Assembly (NCBI RefSeq): GCF_001517545.1 | Contig: NZ_FBYA01000001.1 | Span: 282,610 to 346,609 of the forward strand | DNA length: 64,000 nucleotides | Reading direction: 5' to 3' | DNA from: Limnohabitans sp. Rim47 | GTDB lineage: Bacteria > Pseudomonadota > Gammaproteobacteria > Burkholderiales > Burkholderiaceae_C | In this document: positions 23,851 through 32,894 of the stretch, piece by piece | Layout of the letters: each line of letters starts with the position of its first letter | Position numbering within the stretch: position 1 is the first letter of the stretch | Made by a program: the position numbers and the translations under genes | Notes under the pieces: model-generated | Told to the model about the DNA's origin: nothing | What the model saw: the letters and a program-made list of their open reading frames with translations, nothing else | The model's database searches: none

Positions 23851-24828
23851 TCAGATCACTTTGGCCCGCATCAGGTCGTTGGTGTTGATGGCACCGCACA
23901 AGTGCCCGGCATCGTCGATGACCAGAATGCTGGTGATGCGGTATTGCTCCATGATGTCGGCCGCTTCGACGGCCAGCGCATCGACGCGAATGGTGCGCGG
24001 CTGGCTGTTCATCACATCGCGTGCTTTGAGGCTGCGCAGGTCGGCGCCTTTTTCGATCAAACGACGCAGATCACCATCGGTGAACACGCCCAGCACGCGG
24101 CCATCGGCGTCGGTCACTGATGTCGCCCCCAGGCCTTTGCTGCTCATCTCGCGCATCAGCGTGGTGAACTCGGCGTCAGGCCCGACCTGCGGCACATCCG
24201 TGCCTTTGCGCATGACATCTGACACATGCGTCAACAGTCTGCGGCCCAAAGAGCCGCCGGGGTGTGAGCGGGCAAAGTCTTCGGGCTTGAAACCCCGCGC
24301 ATCGAGCAATGCGACGGCCAAGGCATCGCCCATGGCCAGTTGGGCTGTGGTGCTGGCTGTGGGCGCCAGGTTCAAGGGGCAGGCTTCTTTTTCGACCGAG
24401 CAGTCAAGCAACACATCCGCATGACGGGCCAATGAAGAGGTTAAACCGCCAGTCATGGCAATCAGTGGCACGCCTTGGCGCTTCAACACCGGCAGGATGG
24501 CCACGAGTTCATCACTCTCACCGCTGTTGGAGATCGCCAGTACGACATCGATCGTCTGAATCATGCCCAGATCGCCGTGGCTGGCCTCGCCCGGATGGAC
24601 AAACATGGCGGGTGTGCCGGTGGAGGCCAAAGTGGCGGCAATCTTGCGGCCAATGTGCCCGCTCTTGCCCATGCCGGTGACGACCACGCGGCCTTTGACA
24701 CCCAGCACCATGTTCACGGCATTGACAAAACGATCATCAAGTCGGGCTTTGAGTTGCAACAAGGCCGAGGCCTCGATGTCGAGGGTCTCACGGGCGAGTT
24801 GCAGGGTTTGGGCGGTATTGGCGAGCAT
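23851..24828 (-). CDS. kdsD: D-arabinose-5-phosphate isomerase KdsD (KpsF/GutQ family)
   Basis: 325 residues. The N-terminal SIS domain has VVVTGMGKSGHIGRKIAATL, HPGEASHGDLGMI, SNSGESDELVAILPVLKRQG and the family loop MGDALAVALLDARGF. Two CBS domains occupy the C-terminal third (about 205-265 and 275-325). The enzyme makes arabinose-5-phosphate from ribulose-5-phosphate for Kdo. It is the first gene of kdsD-kdsC-lptC. A divergent interval of 120 bp separates it from the CPA2 antiporter gene. Confidence 0.95.
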   Translation of the reverse strand: MLANTAQTLQLARETLDIEASALLQLKARLDDRFVNAVNMVLGVKGRVVVTGMGKSGHIGRKIAATLASTGTPAMFVHPGEASHGDLGMIQTIDVVLAISNSGESDELVAILPVLKRQGVPLIAMTGGLTSSLARHADVLLDCSVEKEACPLNLAPTASTTAQLAMGDALAVALLDARGFKPEDFARSHPGGSLGRRLLTHVSDVMRKGTDVPQVGPDAEFTTLMREMSSKGLGATSVTDADGRVLGVFTDGDLRRLIEKGADLRSLKARDVMNSQPRTIRVDALAVEAADIMEQYRITSILVIDDAGHLCGAINTNDLMRAKVI

Positions 24829-24948
24829 GGCTGCATTTTATCGGGCACCGTGCAATGGCCTGCGCAGATGGCGCTCGAGCCCACACAAGGCACTTGTTTG
24901 CTTGGGTGAACTGCCCGTTTTGTCACAAGTGCTTGTTACCATCGATGC

Positions 24949-26934
24949 ATGAGTGCTTTGGAGTTGACCCTGCTGTATTTGCTGGCTGCCGTGTTGGGTG
25001 TGGTGGGCTGCCGCATGCTCAAGTTGCCGCCCATGCTGGGTTATCTGGCCGTGGGCGTGGTCATTGGCCCCAATGCGTTGGCGTTGGCACAAAATTCGGA
25101 TGGGGTGAAGCACTTGGCCGAGTTCGGCGTGGTCTTTCTGATGTTCGTGATTGGCCTCGAGTTCAATCTGCCCAAGCTGCGCTCGATGCGCAAGCATGTG
25201 TTTGGTCTGGGTTTGCTGCAGGTGCTGCTGACGTTGGTGATCGTGACGGTGTTTTCCTTGTTCTTGGCTACCATGGCACCGACCTTGTGGAAGATGGAAT
25301 GGCAAACCGCCCTGGTGCTGTCGAGTGCGATGGCCATGAGCAGCACGGCCATCGTGATCAAACTGGTGGCAGATCGTCTGGAGCTGGAATCAGAGCACGG
25401 CAAGCGAGTGATCGGGGTGCTGCTGTTTCAGGATTTGGCCGTTGTGCCCCTGATCGTGATGATTCCGGCTTTGAGTGCGCCCGCGGAAGAGATGTTTTCT
25501 GCCTTGATGCTGGCCGGTGCCAAGGCGGCGGTTTTGATCACCCTGCTCATGACGGGTGGGCAACGCGTGATGCGCTGGTGGCTCACGTTGGTGGCGCGTC
25601 GCAAAAGCGAAGAGTTGTTTGTGCTGAACCTCTTGCTGGTGACGCTGGGCTTGGCCTGGATCACCGAGTTGGCGGGCCTGAGCTTGGCCTTGGGCGCCTT
25701 CATTGCCGGCATGCTGATTTCAGAGACCGAATACAAACACCAAGTGGAGCTGGACATCCGCCCCTTCCACGATGTGTTGCTGGGCCTGTTCTTCATCACC
25801 ATTGGCATGATGCTCGACTGGCACATTGTGGTCGACCGGTGGCCACTGGTCTTGTTGCTGACCACCTTGCCGGTGATTTTCAAATTGGTGCTGGTGACTG
25901 CGTTGGCCAAGATGACGGGTGCGCCCAATGGCGTGGCCTTGCGCACGGGTTTGTATCTGGCGCAAGCCGGTGAATTTGGTTTTGTGTTGCTCACGCTGGG
26001 ATCGCAAAACAACCTGATTCCGCCCGCCTTGTTGAACCCGGTGTTGGCCAGCATGGTCTTGTCGATGATGGCGACGCCGTTCATCATCATGCACAGCAAC
26101 GCCATGGTCATGAAGGTGGTCGCCAGTGAATGGTTGCAGCAGTCCCTGCAAATGACCACGATTGCGCGCAAGTCGATCAACACCAGCAAGCATGTGATCA
26201 TTTGCGGCTATGGTCGCTGCGGGCAAAACCTGGCGCGCATGCTGGAAAAAGAAAACATTCCGTACATGGCGCTCGACTTGGACCCGGACCGGGTGCGCCA
26301 AGCGGCGGCGGCTGGTGATTCGGTGGTGTTTGGCGATGCCGGGCGTCTGCAGTCGCTGATGGCCGCGGGCTTGGCCCGTGCCAGTGCCGTGGTCATCACC
26401 TATCTCGACGTTCCTGCCGCCATGAAGGTGCTGGACCACACCCATAGCCATGCCCCGCAGGTGCCGGTGATCGTGCGCACACAAGACGACCTGGACTTGG
26501 AAAAGCTGCAACTGGCCGGGGCCACCGAGGTGGTGCCCGAAGCGCTGGAAGGCTCCCTCATGCTGGCCAGTCATGCGCTGGCGCTGGTCGGCGTGCCCAT
26601 GCGGCGTGTCATCCGCATCGTGCAGGACCAGCGCGATGCCCGCTACAACCTGCTGCGGGGCTATTTTCATGGTGCGGACGACGACACGCTGGACGAAATT
26701 GACCATGAGCGCTTGACCTCTGTGGGCTTGCCCCTCGCCTCGCCTTGGTTGGGTCAGAAGGTCAAGGACCTGGCTTTCCATGCCATGGGGGTGCGCGTGG
26801 TCAATTTGCGCCGAGCCAATGGGCAGCCCGAAGACGTGACCGATGAAACTGAGTTGCACCCAGGTGACACCTTGGTGCTGTCAGGCAAATCACAAACGTT
26901 GGCGGTGGCCGAAGAAAAGCTGTTGCGCGGTTGA
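24949..26934 (+). CDS. Monovalent cation:proton antiporter-2 (KefB/KefC/YbaL-type)
   Basis: 661 residues in three parts. Residues about 5-385 are a CPA2 Na+/H+-exchanger membrane domain with 12-13 helices (LPPMLGYLAVGVVIGP, FGVVFLMFVIGLEFN, and the segment LSSAMAMSSTAIVIKL). Residues about 415-530 are a TrkA-N Rossmann domain (KHVIICGYGRCGQNLARML). A TrkA-C domain closes the protein (DETELHPGDTLVLSG). KefB/C export K+ under glutathione control, while YbaL-type relatives are poorly known. No KefF/KefG partner is adjacent. The 3' end faces the convergent mnmE gene. Confidence 0.9.
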   Translation: MSALELTLLYLLAAVLGVVGCRMLKLPPMLGYLAVGVVIGPNALALAQNSDGVKHLAEFGVVFLMFVIGLEFNLPKLRSMRKHVFGLGLLQVLLTLVIVTVFSLFLATMAPTLWKMEWQTALVLSSAMAMSSTAIVIKLVADRLELESEHGKRVIGVLLFQDLAVVPLIVMIPALSAPAEEMFSALMLAGAKAAVLITLLMTGGQRVMRWWLTLVARRKSEELFVLNLLLVTLGLAWITELAGLSLALGAFIAGMLISETEYKHQVELDIRPFHDVLLGLFFITIGMMLDWHIVVDRWPLVLLLTTLPVIFKLVLVTALAKMTGAPNGVALRTGLYLAQAGEFGFVLLTLGSQNNLIPPALLNPVLASMVLSMMATPFIIMHSNAMVMKVVASEWLQQSLQMTTIARKSINTSKHVIICGYGRCGQNLARMLEKENIPYMALDLDPDRVRQAAAAGDSVVFGDAGRLQSLMAAGLARASAVVITYLDVPAAMKVLDHTHSHAPQVPVIVRTQDDLDLEKLQLAGATEVVPEALEGSLMLASHALALVGVPMRRVIRIVQDQRDARYNLLRGYFHGADDDTLDEIDHERLTSVGLPLASPWLGQKVKDLAFHAMGVRVVNLRRANGQPEDVTDETELHPGDTLVLSGKSQTLAVAEEKLLRG

Positions 26935-26996
26935 GGGCCAGGGCGATTTGATCGCATCAATCCCAGCGTGAGCTTTTGGGGCTGACCTTGGTCGAT

Positions 26997-28409
26997 TCAC
27001 TTGCCGATGCAAAAACTCGAGAAGATCACGCCCAGCAAATCGTCTGCGCTGAACTCGCCCGTGATCTCATTCAGGGCGTTTTGCCCCAGACGCAGTTCTT
27101 CGGCCAGCAGGTCGAGGTTTTGCGCTTGTGCGGCCAAGTGCGCATCGGCGATTTCAAGGTGCTCCCGCACCCGGTGTAGCGCTTGCACATGGCGCTCGCG
27201 TGCAATGAACAGGCCTTCGCTGGCTTGCTGCCAACCGGCTTGCTGCAGTAACCACTGGCGCAGCGCCTGCAAGCCGTCGCCCGTGCGTGCCGACAAGGTC
27301 AAGCCGGTGCGCTCATCTGACTGGGTGGCCGCATCGGCCTTGTTCCACACGTCGATCACGGTCACGCTGGCGGGCAGGCGGGCTTTCAGTGCGACGGCGA
27401 TGTCGGCATCGGCGTTGTCGTAATCGGCCTGGCCTGTGCGTGTCAGGTCGTGCAAAAACAGCACCGCGTCGGCATTTTCAATCTGGCCCCAAGCGCGGGC
27501 AATGCCGATTTGCTCGACCTCGTCCACCCCTTCACCTTCGCGCAGACCCGCAGTGTCGATCACATGCAGCGGCACGCCCTCGATTTGGATGGTTTGTTGC
27601 ACCACATCGCGGGTGGTGCCTGCAATGGGGGTCACGATGGCTAGCTCTGCCCCGGCCAGGGCGTTGAGCAGTGAGCTTTTGCCCGCATTGGGCTGGCCTG
27701 CAATCACCACCTTGATGCCTTCGCGCAGCAACGCGCCCTGCTTGGCTTTGCCCAGCACCGTCATCAAGGCCGATTGCAGGCGCGTCAGCTGTCCTTGCGC
27801 ATCGGCTTTTTGCAGGAAGTCGATTTCTTCTTCTGGAAAATCCAGCGTCGCCTCGACCAGCATGCGCAGATGAATCAAGGCGTCTCGCAGCAGGTGAATT
27901 TCTTTGGAAAAGTCGCCCGCCAAAGACCGGCTGGCGCTGCGGGCGGCGGCTTCAGTGCTGGCATCGATCAAGTCGGCAATGGCTTCGGCTTGGGCCAAGT
28001 CGATCTTGTCGTTCAAAAAGGCGCGTTCAGAAAACTCGCCCGGTTGCGCCACACGCAAGCCCGTCAATCGTGGCTGCCCCGTGACCGTGTCGGCCTCTGC
28101 CGCAGCTTGCAGGCAGCGCGCCACCAGCAGCTGCAACACCACCGGCCCGCCATGCGCTTGCAGCTCCAGCACGTCTTCGCCTGTGAACGAATGCGGGGCC
28201 ACAAAGTGCAGCGCCAAGCCGTGGTCGATCGGGCTGCCATCGGCATCGGCAAATGGCAGGTAGGTCGCTTCGCGGGGCTTGAGGCTGCGCCCGCACAGGG
28301 CCTGAATCAGCGATGAGAGGTTGCGGCCAGAGACACGCACAATGCCCACCGCGCCGCGACCGGGTGCGGTGGCGATGGCAACGATGGGTTCCTGGTGTCT
28401 GGCGAGCAT
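26997..28409 (-). CDS. mnmE: tRNA modification GTPase MnmE
   Basis: 470 residues from ATG 28407-28409 (MLARHQEPIVAIATAPGRGA). The longer frame extends back into the yidC terminator and is rejected. The N-terminal formyl-THF-binding domain is followed by helices and an inserted GTPase domain: P-loop VIAGQPNAGKSSLLNALAG, switch GTTRDVVQQ, DTAGLR, and NKAD. The C-terminus is FCIGK, carrying the conserved Cys. With MnmG it modifies U34 of several tRNAs. Its place after yidC in the rpmH-rnpA-yidD-yidC-mnmE cluster is standard near the origin. Confidence 0.96.
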   Translation of the reverse strand: MLARHQEPIVAIATAPGRGAVGIVRVSGRNLSSLIQALCGRSLKPREATYLPFADADGSPIDHGLALHFVAPHSFTGEDVLELQAHGGPVVLQLLVARCLQAAAEADTVTGQPRLTGLRVAQPGEFSERAFLNDKIDLAQAEAIADLIDASTEAAARSASRSLAGDFSKEIHLLRDALIHLRMLVEATLDFPEEEIDFLQKADAQGQLTRLQSALMTVLGKAKQGALLREGIKVVIAGQPNAGKSSLLNALAGAELAIVTPIAGTTRDVVQQTIQIEGVPLHVIDTAGLREGEGVDEVEQIGIARAWGQIENADAVLFLHDLTRTGQADYDNADADIAVALKARLPASVTVIDVWNKADAATQSDERTGLTLSARTGDGLQALRQWLLQQAGWQQASEGLFIARERHVQALHRVREHLEIADAHLAAQAQNLDLLAEELRLGQNALNEITGEFSADDLLGVIFSSFCIGK

Positions 28410-28433
28410 GGCGTCAACGGTCGTGGTGAAGGC

Positions 28434-28457
28434 AAAAAAAGGCCGCTTGCGCGGCCC
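28434..28457 (-). terminator. Intrinsic terminator between yidC and mnmE
   Basis: On the minus strand GGCCGC-GCAA-GCGGCC is followed by seven T residues (28440 down to 28434). It lies 9 bp after the yidC stop and 24 bp before the mnmE start, so mnmE is either read through or has its own promoter. Confidence 0.85.
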
Positions 28458-28465
28458 TTGGGGGT

Positions 28466-30157
28466 TTACTTGAAGTTCGGCAGATTGAACTGCGGTGGCA
28501 CGCCCATGCGGGTGTTGATGACCCACTGCTGTGCAATCGAGAGCACGTTGTTGGTGATCCAGTACAACACCAAGCCCGCAGGAAAGAAGAAGAACATCAC
28601 GCTGAACACCAGCGGCATGATCCACATCATTTTGGCTTGCATCGGGTCTGGTGGCGCGGGGTTGAGCGCCGTCTGCAGCAAGGTGGTGAGGGTCATCACG
28701 ACGGGCAAGATGAAGAAGGGGTCGGGTGCCGACAGGTCATGAATCCAACCCACCCAAGGTGCGTTGCGCATCTCGACGCTGGACAGCAGCACCCAGTACA
28801 AAGCGATGAACACAGGGATCTGGATCATGATCGGGAAGCAGCCACCCATGGGGTTGACCTTTTCCTCGCGGTAGATCTTCATCATTTCTTGCTGCATCTT
28901 CTGCGGATCGCCCTTCAGACGTTCGCGCATCTCCATGATCTTGGGGTTGATGGCCTTCATCTTGGCCATGCTCGAGTAGGCCTTGGCGTTGAGCCAATAA
29001 AAAGCAATCTTGAGCAAGAGCACCAGCGCCACGATCGACCAGCCCCAGTTCTGGATGAAGCTGAACAGCTTGTCCAGCAACCAGTACAGAGGCTTGGACA
29101 GCATGGCCAGCCAGCCGTAATCCTTCACCAGGTCCAGGCCAGGAGCCAAGGCTTCGAGGACTTTTTCTTCTTGTGGGCCGCTGAACAACTGAGTGCTCAC
29201 GGTTTTGGATTGGCCAGGTGCCAGGTCGGCCAAAGGCGTGATCATGCCCACGGCGTACAGGTTGGTGTCGACTTTGCGCACGAAGTTTTCGCGCTGAATG
29301 CCGTCGGGCAACAACCAGGCGGTCGCAAAGTAATGCTGCACCATGGCCACATAACCATTGGGCGAGGTTTTGTCGACTTCGGCCTTGTTCTTTTCAATGT
29401 CGCTGAACTCCACTTTTTGGTACTTCTTGGCATCGGTGTAAACAGCCGGGCCGGTGAAGGTGGAGTAGAAAGACGACTCGCCAGCGGGCTTGTTGCCATC
29501 CCGCACCAGCTGCAAATACAACTGGGGCGACACGTTGTTGGTGCCGGAGTTGATCACCTCGTGCTTCACGCCGATGGCGTAGCTGCCACGCTGCAAGGTG
29601 TAGGTTTTGACCAGTTTCACGCCGTTTTGCACGTCCGATTCGAAGCGCAAGGTCAGCTCGTTTTGGCCGTCTTTCAAGCTGCGTTCGCCGCTGAACTTCA
29701 TGGGTGACTTGTGCGTTGGGAAATCACCGCCGATCAAGCCAGTCTGAGCCGTGTAGACGCGGCTGCTGCTTTGGTCCAGCAAGACAAAGGGCTTGCTGCT
29801 GTCGACAAAGTCAGCGTGCTGGGTGAATTCGGAGCGCACCAAGGTGCCGCCTTCGGTGTCAAAGCTGAGCTTGAGCACATCGGTGGCCACTTCGATCTTT
29901 TCGCGCGGTGCGTCCAAAGCGACCGGGGCAGACGTTGGCACCTGACCTGGTGTGGCTGCTGCCGCTTTTGTCGCGGCAGAAGGCACGCCATTGGCGCTGG
30001 CCGCAGAGGCCGCAGACGCTGCTGGTGCAGCCGCCGCTGTTTCTGGCTTGGGGAAGAAGGTGGCTTTGTGGCCGTTGTAGATCTGCCACTGGTCCCACAA
30101 CAGGACCATGGAAAAACCAAAAATCACCCAAAGGATGGTGCGACGGATATCGTTCAT
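28466..30157 (-). CDS. yidC: Membrane protein insertase YidC
   Basis: 563 residues, normal for a Gram-negative YidC. The N-terminal anchor (RRTILWVIFGFSMVLLWDQW) is followed by an Ala-rich linker (about 40-75) and the large periplasmic domain. The conserved C-terminal 60KD_IMP region has five membrane segments (from KPLYWLLDKLFSFIQNWGWS to LVLYWITNNVLSIAQQW), with the hydrophilic-groove Arg near KIAFYWLNAKAYSSMAKMK. It inserts proteins into the inner membrane alone or with SecYEG. It overlaps yidD by 4 bp. Confidence 0.96.
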   Translation of the reverse strand: MNDIRRTILWVIFGFSMVLLWDQWQIYNGHKATFFPKPETAAAAPAASAASAASANGVPSAATKAAAATPGQVPTSAPVALDAPREKIEVATDVLKLSFDTEGGTLVRSEFTQHADFVDSSKPFVLLDQSSSRVYTAQTGLIGGDFPTHKSPMKFSGERSLKDGQNELTLRFESDVQNGVKLVKTYTLQRGSYAIGVKHEVINSGTNNVSPQLYLQLVRDGNKPAGESSFYSTFTGPAVYTDAKKYQKVEFSDIEKNKAEVDKTSPNGYVAMVQHYFATAWLLPDGIQRENFVRKVDTNLYAVGMITPLADLAPGQSKTVSTQLFSGPQEEKVLEALAPGLDLVKDYGWLAMLSKPLYWLLDKLFSFIQNWGWSIVALVLLLKIAFYWLNAKAYSSMAKMKAINPKIMEMRERLKGDPQKMQQEMMKIYREEKVNPMGGCFPIMIQIPVFIALYWVLLSSVEMRNAPWVGWIHDLSAPDPFFILPVVMTLTTLLQTALNPAPPDPMQAKMMWIMPLVFSVMFFFFPAGLVLYWITNNVLSIAQQWVINTRMGVPPQFNLPNFK

Positions 30158-30429
30158 GGGGTCTTCTTTGACGAAGTAGGGGAAAACAAATCAGAGAACA
30201 AGCGAGGGGCTTGTGCGGGAACAGGGTCGTGGCCACCCGTGCACCAGGGGCCGCAGCGCACCAGGCGGTGAACAGTCAAATAGCCGCCCTTGGCTGCGCC
30301 ATGCTGCTCCAGTGCTTGCAAGGCATAAGCCGAGCAAGTGGGTTCAAAACGGCACGACGACCCAAGCCATGGGCTCAGCAACAAACGGTAACCGCGCACC
30401 ACACCCATCAACAAACGCTGAACGATCAT
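30154..30429 (-). CDS. yidD: Membrane protein insertion efficiency factor YidD
   Basis: 91 residues. The family core is complete: YRLLLSPWLGSSCRFEPTCS, then YALQALEQHGAAKGGYLTVH and RLVRCGPWCTGGHDPVP. Three Cys residues are conserved (SSCRFEPTCS, RCGPWC). It is a small amphipathic inner-membrane-associated protein that helps YidC. It overlaps rnpA upstream by 4 bp and yidC downstream by 4 bp, so the three are translationally coupled. Confidence 0.94.
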   Translation of the reverse strand: MIVQRLLMGVVRGYRLLLSPWLGSSCRFEPTCSAYALQALEQHGAAKGGYLTVHRLVRCGPWCTGGHDPVPAQAPRLFSDLFSPTSSKKTP

Positions 30430-30872
30430 GCGCGAACCTCCGGCCTGACCGCACGTTCAAACAACTGCTCCAGCTCTTGCCTGACAGCAAGCTTCAGGTG
30501 CTCAGAGGTGGCGCTGATGAATTGTTTGCGGTCAAAAGTGGTGCGCAGACGCACCACATGGGCGGCCACAGGCAAGCGATCGCCAAAGCGCTCGCTCACG
30601 TTATAGATTTGTCGCTTGATGGCATTGCGTGTCACAGCGCGACGCGCCCAGCGTTTGGGCACCATGGCACCCAGCCAAACGTCAAACAAGCCAAAAAGGG
30701 CCTGCTCCGGTGAAGGTGCAGGCCCAACTTGTTCAGCAGGAGCCGATGGCTTGTCTGTGGGATGGGTCAAGGTCAGTCGGTGCAACACAAAATGCGTTGT
30801 CCGCGAGACTGTTCCACCCGCCAGGGCGGCCTGAAATTGTGGGCGTGTTTTCAAACGCTGCACGATGGCCAA
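30426..30872 (-). CDS. rnpA: Ribonuclease P protein component RnpA
   Basis: 148 residues. The RNase P protein signature RWARRAVTRNAIKRQIYN is near residue 75, with KTRPQFQAAL at the N-terminus. It is longer than typical RnpA (about 110-125). The extra length is a Pro/Ala-rich insertion at about 36-58 (THPTDKPSAPAEQVGPAPSP) between the first strand and the signature; I read it as a disordered loop. It lies 58 bp after rpmH and overlaps yidD. Confidence 0.92.
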   Translation of the reverse strand: MAIVQRLKTRPQFQAALAGGTVSRTTHFVLHRLTLTHPTDKPSAPAEQVGPAPSPEQALFGLFDVWLGAMVPKRWARRAVTRNAIKRQIYNVSERFGDRLPVAAHVVRLRTTFDRKQFISATSEHLKLAVRQELEQLFERAVRPEVRA

Positions 30873-30930
30873 ACCCTGGAATCAACCGCCCGCAGTGGCA
30901 TCCGGCCACAGCCAGACGGTCGAAAAGGCA

Positions 30931-31065
30931 TTAGACAGCCAGACGCTTGCGGCCTTTGGCGCGGCGTGCATTGATCACAGCGCGACCGCCACGGGTTTTC
31001 ATGCGAACCAGAAAGCCGTGGGTACGGGCGCGACGTGTCTTGGATGGTTGGTAGGTGCGTTTCAT
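30931..31065 (-). CDS. rpmH: 50S ribosomal protein L34
   Basis: 44 residues: MKRTYQPSKTRRARTHGFLV, then RMKTRGGRAVINARRAKGRK and RLAV. This is a complete L34. The start is ATG 31063-31065 with AGGAAGAG just upstream. The much longer open frame to 31563 runs back into dnaA and is not real. It is the first gene of the leftward origin-proximal operon. Confidence 0.97.
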   Translation of the reverse strand: MKRTYQPSKTRRARTHGFLVRMKTRGGRAVINARRAKGRKRLAV

Positions 31066-31305
31066 AACTCTTCCTTTGTGCCCAATGCCATGAATCAGCG
31101 TTGGGCGAAACCCAAGATTATCGCAAACTTTCGGGCACTCGGCAAATAAACCATCTTTTAAACCTTCGGGTGTTCCCGGTGCAAAACCGGAACGATGTGG
31201 TTTATGATCCCGCTTCGAATGCGAACTGGCATGTGGATAAGCTCTTGATAAGCCGGATTCCGCTACCGTTTTTTCTCTCAACTGTCCACAAAAAATAAAT
31301 ACAAC
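31066..31305. other. rpmH-dnaA intergenic region, candidate chromosome origin/dnaA promoter region
   Basis: 240 bp between the divergent rpmH and dnaA genes. It holds one perfect DnaA box (31232-31240), a two-mismatch box CTGTCCACA (31282-31290), a weak TGTGGTTTA (31196-31204), and an AT-rich end before dnaA. Gene orientation switches here, as expected at an origin. The small number of boxes leaves open whether replication starts here or nearby. Confidence 0.5.
31232..31240 (-). promoter_or_regulatory. DnaA box (perfect consensus)
   Basis: TGTGGATAA, the complement of TTATCCACA, lies 65 bp upstream of the dnaA start. It may control dnaA autoregulation, origin function, or both. Confidence 0.75.
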
Positions 31306-32706
31306 ATGTCCGAGGGACTCACCCCAGAATTTTCGATGGATGCCGGTCAGGCTTTGTGGCAGGCTTGCGTGGACGAGCTGTCCCGCGAGCTGCCCGAGCA
31401 GCAGTTCAACACCTGGATCAAACCCCTGACAGCACAGATCTCGGACGACCAGCAACGCCTCACTTTGTTTGTGGCCAACCGCTTCAAGCTCGACTGGATC
31501 CGTGCCCAATACGCAGGCCGTCTGGCCGCCATGCTGGAAAGCCTGCAAGGGCACCCAGTTCAAATCGAGTTAGTGCTTACTCCTCGTGATGGCGGCATAA
31601 GGCCTGTGCGTCAGTCCACGCCATCGTCCATGGAAAATGGCCCCGAGCCGATCGACTTGCCCGAAGAGCCCGCCACCAACACCTTCCGCAGTCGGCTCAA
31701 CACCGCCCTGACTTTTGACACCCTTGTCGAGGGCACGGCCAACCGGATGGCGCGTGCGGCGGCCATGCATGTATCGGGTTCGCCCGGGCACTTGTACAAC
31801 CCGCTTTTCATCTACGGCGGCGTGGGTCTGGGCAAGACCCACTTGATGCACGCCATCGGCAACAAGTTGTTGGCGGACCGTCCTGAATCCAAGGTTCTCT
31901 ACATCCACGCAGAACAGTTTGTGTCGGATGTGGTTAAAGCCTATCAGCGCAAGACTTTTGACGAGTTCAAGCACCACTATCACTCGCTCGATTTGCTGCT
32001 GATCGACGATGTTCAGTTTTTTGCCAACAAAGACCGCACCCAAGAAGAATTCTTCAACGCGTTCGAGGCCTTGCTGGCCAAAAAGTCCCACATCGTGATG
32101 ACCAGCGACACCTACCCCAAGGGGCTGGCCGACATTCACGAGCGCTTGGTGTCGCGCTTTGATTCTGGTCTGACGGTGGCCATGGAGCCGCCCGAACTCG
32201 AGATGCGAGTGGCCATTCTGATCAACAAGGCCATCAGTGAGGGCAGCGAAATGCCCGAAGAAGTGGCATTTTTCGTGGCCAAAAACGTGCGTTCCAACGT
32301 GCGCGAGCTCGAAGGTGCTTTGCGCAAAATTCTGGCGTATTCGCGTTTCAACCAGAAAGAAATCTCCATCCAGCTGGCCCGAGATGCCTTGCGCGATCTG
32401 CTGTCCATTCAAAACCGCCAGATCAGCGTCGAAAATATCCAGAAAACGGTAGCCGACTATTACAAGATCAAGGTCGCCGACATGTACAGCAAAAAGCGGC
32501 CCGCCAGCATTGCCCGGCCGCGCCAGATCGCCATGTACTTGGCCAAGGAAATGACCCAAAAGAGCCTGCCCGAGATCGGCGAGCTGTTTGGCGGGCGTGA
32601 CCACACCACCGTTCTGCACGCCGTGCGCAAAATCAACGCCGAGCGTCTGCAGCTGACCGAACTCAACCAGCAACTGCATGTGCTGGAACAGACCCTGAAG
32701 GGCTGA
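31306..32706 (+). CDS. dnaA: Chromosomal replication initiator DnaA
   Basis: 466 residues. Domain I is LWQACVDELSRELPEQQFNT at the N-terminus, with a linker around 95-130. The AAA+ core has YGGVGLGKTHLMHAIGN (Walker A, about 171), LLLIDDVQFFANKDRTQEEF (Walker B) and SRFDSGL (arginine finger region). Domain IV ends with RPRQIAMYLAKEM and GGRDHTTVLHAVRKI, the DNA-binding signature. The start ATG follows AAATACAAC with no strong ribosome binding site. It is followed by dnaN and gyrB in the standard order. Confidence 0.98.
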   Translation: MSEGLTPEFSMDAGQALWQACVDELSRELPEQQFNTWIKPLTAQISDDQQRLTLFVANRFKLDWIRAQYAGRLAAMLESLQGHPVQIELVLTPRDGGIRPVRQSTPSSMENGPEPIDLPEEPATNTFRSRLNTALTFDTLVEGTANRMARAAAMHVSGSPGHLYNPLFIYGGVGLGKTHLMHAIGNKLLADRPESKVLYIHAEQFVSDVVKAYQRKTFDEFKHHYHSLDLLLIDDVQFFANKDRTQEEFFNAFEALLAKKSHIVMTSDTYPKGLADIHERLVSRFDSGLTVAMEPPELEMRVAILINKAISEGSEMPEEVAFFVAKNVRSNVRELEGALRKILAYSRFNQKEISIQLARDALRDLLSIQNRQISVENIQKTVADYYKIKVADMYSKKRPASIARPRQIAMYLAKEMTQKSLPEIGELFGGRDHTTVLHAVRKINAERLQLTELNQQLHVLEQTLKG

Positions 32707-32894
32707 TGAGCGCCCGTGTTTTTTCAGCGGGGGCTTGCTCCTGCAAAGTCCAAGCCCGATTCCTGGCAAAAGAATGCCCAATCAAGGGTCTGCGGCCGGT
32801 AAAACAGCTAAAAAACGGCGAAAATGTACTCTGTTTGCATCCATCTGCCCATCGCGGGCTGACGCCTCAAAAGAACCACCAAAGGTAGACACCC

